Source of the DNA: an uncultured Pseudomonadota bacterium
Lineage (GTDB): Bacteria; Pseudomonadota; Gammaproteobacteria; Burkholderiales; SG8-39
Direction: 5' to 3'
NCBI GenBank assembly: GCA_903895005.1
Contig: CAITSH010000247.1
Location: 1 to 6,706 of the forward strand
DNA: 6,706 nt
Shown: positions 5,937 to 6,706 of the stretch, piece after piece
Position numbering within the stretch: position 1 is the stretch's first letter
How the letters are laid out: every line of letters begins with the position of its first letter
Notes under the pieces: generated by a model
Told to the model about the DNA's origin: nothing
What the model saw: the letters and a program-made list of their open reading frames with translations, nothing else
Databases searched by the model: none
Program-made: the position numbers and the translations under genes

Positions 5937-6706
5937 TTGAACAATCTTTTCAAGAATCTTGTGATCTGGCTTGTTATCGGCCTTGTTTTGATGACTGTAT
6001 TCAACCAGTTCAATACGCGCCAGACGGCGCAGACCCCGATGGAGTATTCTCAATTCATCGACGAGGTGAAGGCCGGGCGTATCGCCAAGGTGCTGATTGA
6101 GGGGCGCCAGCTCAAGGCCACCACATCGGAGGGCAAGCGCGTCACCAGCTACTCGCCCGGGGACATCTGGCTGGTCTCCGACCTGCTCAAGTACGGGGTC
6201 AAGATCGAGGCCAAGGCAGAGGAAGAGCCGTCCTTCTTGATGAACATTTTCGTGTCATGGTTTCCGATGCTGCTGCTGATCGGCGTGTGGGTGTTTTTCA
6301 TGCGCCAGATGCAGGGAGGTGGGCGCGGCGGCGCGTTCTCGTTCGGCAAGTCGCGCGCACGCATGCTCGATGAAACCACGAACACAATCACTTTTGCCGA
6401 TGTCGCCGGGTGCGACGAGGCCAAGGAGGACGTCGCTGAATTGGTCGATTTTCTGCGCGATCCTTCCAAATTCCAAAAGCTTGGGGGTCGCATTCCCAAG
6501 GGGGTGCTGATGGTCGGCTCGCCGGGTACCGGCAAGACGCTCCTTGCCCGCGCCATTGCGGGTGAGGCGAAAGTGCCGTTTTTCTCGATTTCCGGTTCCG
6601 ATTTTGTCGAGATGTTTGTCGGCGTCGGCGCGGCCCGCGTGCGCGATATGTTTGAGAACGCCAAGAAGCAGGCACCCTGCATCGTGTTTATCGATGAGAT
6701 TGATGC
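5937..6706 (+). CDS. ftsH: ATP-dependent zinc metalloprotease FtsH, 3'-truncated by window edge
   Basis: FtsH is a hexameric inner-membrane AAA+ protease that degrades misassembled membrane proteins and regulators; in E. coli its targets include sigma-32 and LpxC. The window holds the first 256 codons. Translation starts at TTG, supported by GAGGA at 5926 and by the family N-terminus ([25 protein letters not shown]). Membrane segment 1 is at about residues 5-23, followed by a periplasmic region ([18 protein letters not shown]), then membrane segment 2 at about 104-122. The AAA domain opens with [15 protein letters not shown]. Walker A is GSPGTGKT at 194-201, where E. coli FtsH has [29 protein letters not shown] is the pore-loop region. 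Walker B, FIDEID at 251-256, is cut by the window end. The second region of homology and the HEXXH zinc site lie outside. It follows rlmE on the same strand; folP and glmM often come next in relatives. Confidence 0.97.
   Translation, partial: MNNLFKNLVIWLVIGLVLMTVFNQFNTRQTAQTPMEYSQFIDEVKAGRIAKVLIEGRQLKATTSEGKRVTSYSPGDIWLVSDLLKYGVKIEAKAEEEPSFLMNIFVSWFPMLLLIGVWVFFMRQMQGGGRGGAFSFGKSRARMLDETTNTITFADVAGCDEAKEDVAELVDFLRDPSKFQKLGGRIPKGVLMVGSPGTGKTLLARAIAGEAKVPFFSISGSDFVEMFVGVGAARVRDMFENAKKQAPCIVFIDEID

Noticed and set aside
6149..6682. Minus-strand open frame opposite ftsH
   Set aside because: The plus strand encodes conserved FtsH membrane and AAA motifs throughout; the antisense frame is low-complexity Ser/Pro/Ala-rich.

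Overview
This window looks like a housekeeping stretch of a moderately GC-rich betaproteobacterial chromosome. The lineage is inferred from protein resemblance and gene order, not from a search. No phage, IS, CRISPR, tRNA or rRNA signal was seen, and no stretch over 300 bases lacks a gene. Gene order is carB (5' end missing) > greA > < fadL/ompP1-type porin < yhbY > rlmE > ftsH (3' end missing).

Region by region: bases 1-2479 hold the last three quarters of the large subunit of carbamoyl-phosphate synthetase. A hairpin plus T-run terminator lies in the 66-base gap before greA, with its T-run touching the greA ribosome binding site. greA ends at a bidirectional terminator shared with a convergent outer-membrane FadL/OmpP1-family gene on the minus strand. 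Upstream of that gene, also on the minus strand, is yhbY, which carries a long basic C-terminal tail. A 126-base divergent region separates yhbY from rlmE and contains two perfect inverted repeats. rlmE is followed by a 125-base leader with consecutive hairpins and a possible 30-codon ORF, and then by ftsH, which starts with TTG and runs off the window inside Walker B.

The genes fall into recognisable themes: pyrimidine/arginine precursor synthesis (CarB), rescue of stalled RNA polymerase (GreA), late 50S ribosome assembly (YhbY and RlmE), and membrane-protein quality control (FtsH). The order and orientation greA / yhbY (opposite) / rlmE-ftsH matches the E. coli arrangement. Against that backbone the FadL-type gene is the one accessory-looking element: an outer-membrane channel for hydrophobic compounds placed between greA and yhbY, with visibly lower GC in the stretches sampled.

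I did not find a convincing new biological system. The parts most worth a second look are the structured ftsH leader with its small ORF, the terminator abutting the greA start, the repeats between yhbY and rlmE, and the YhbY tail.
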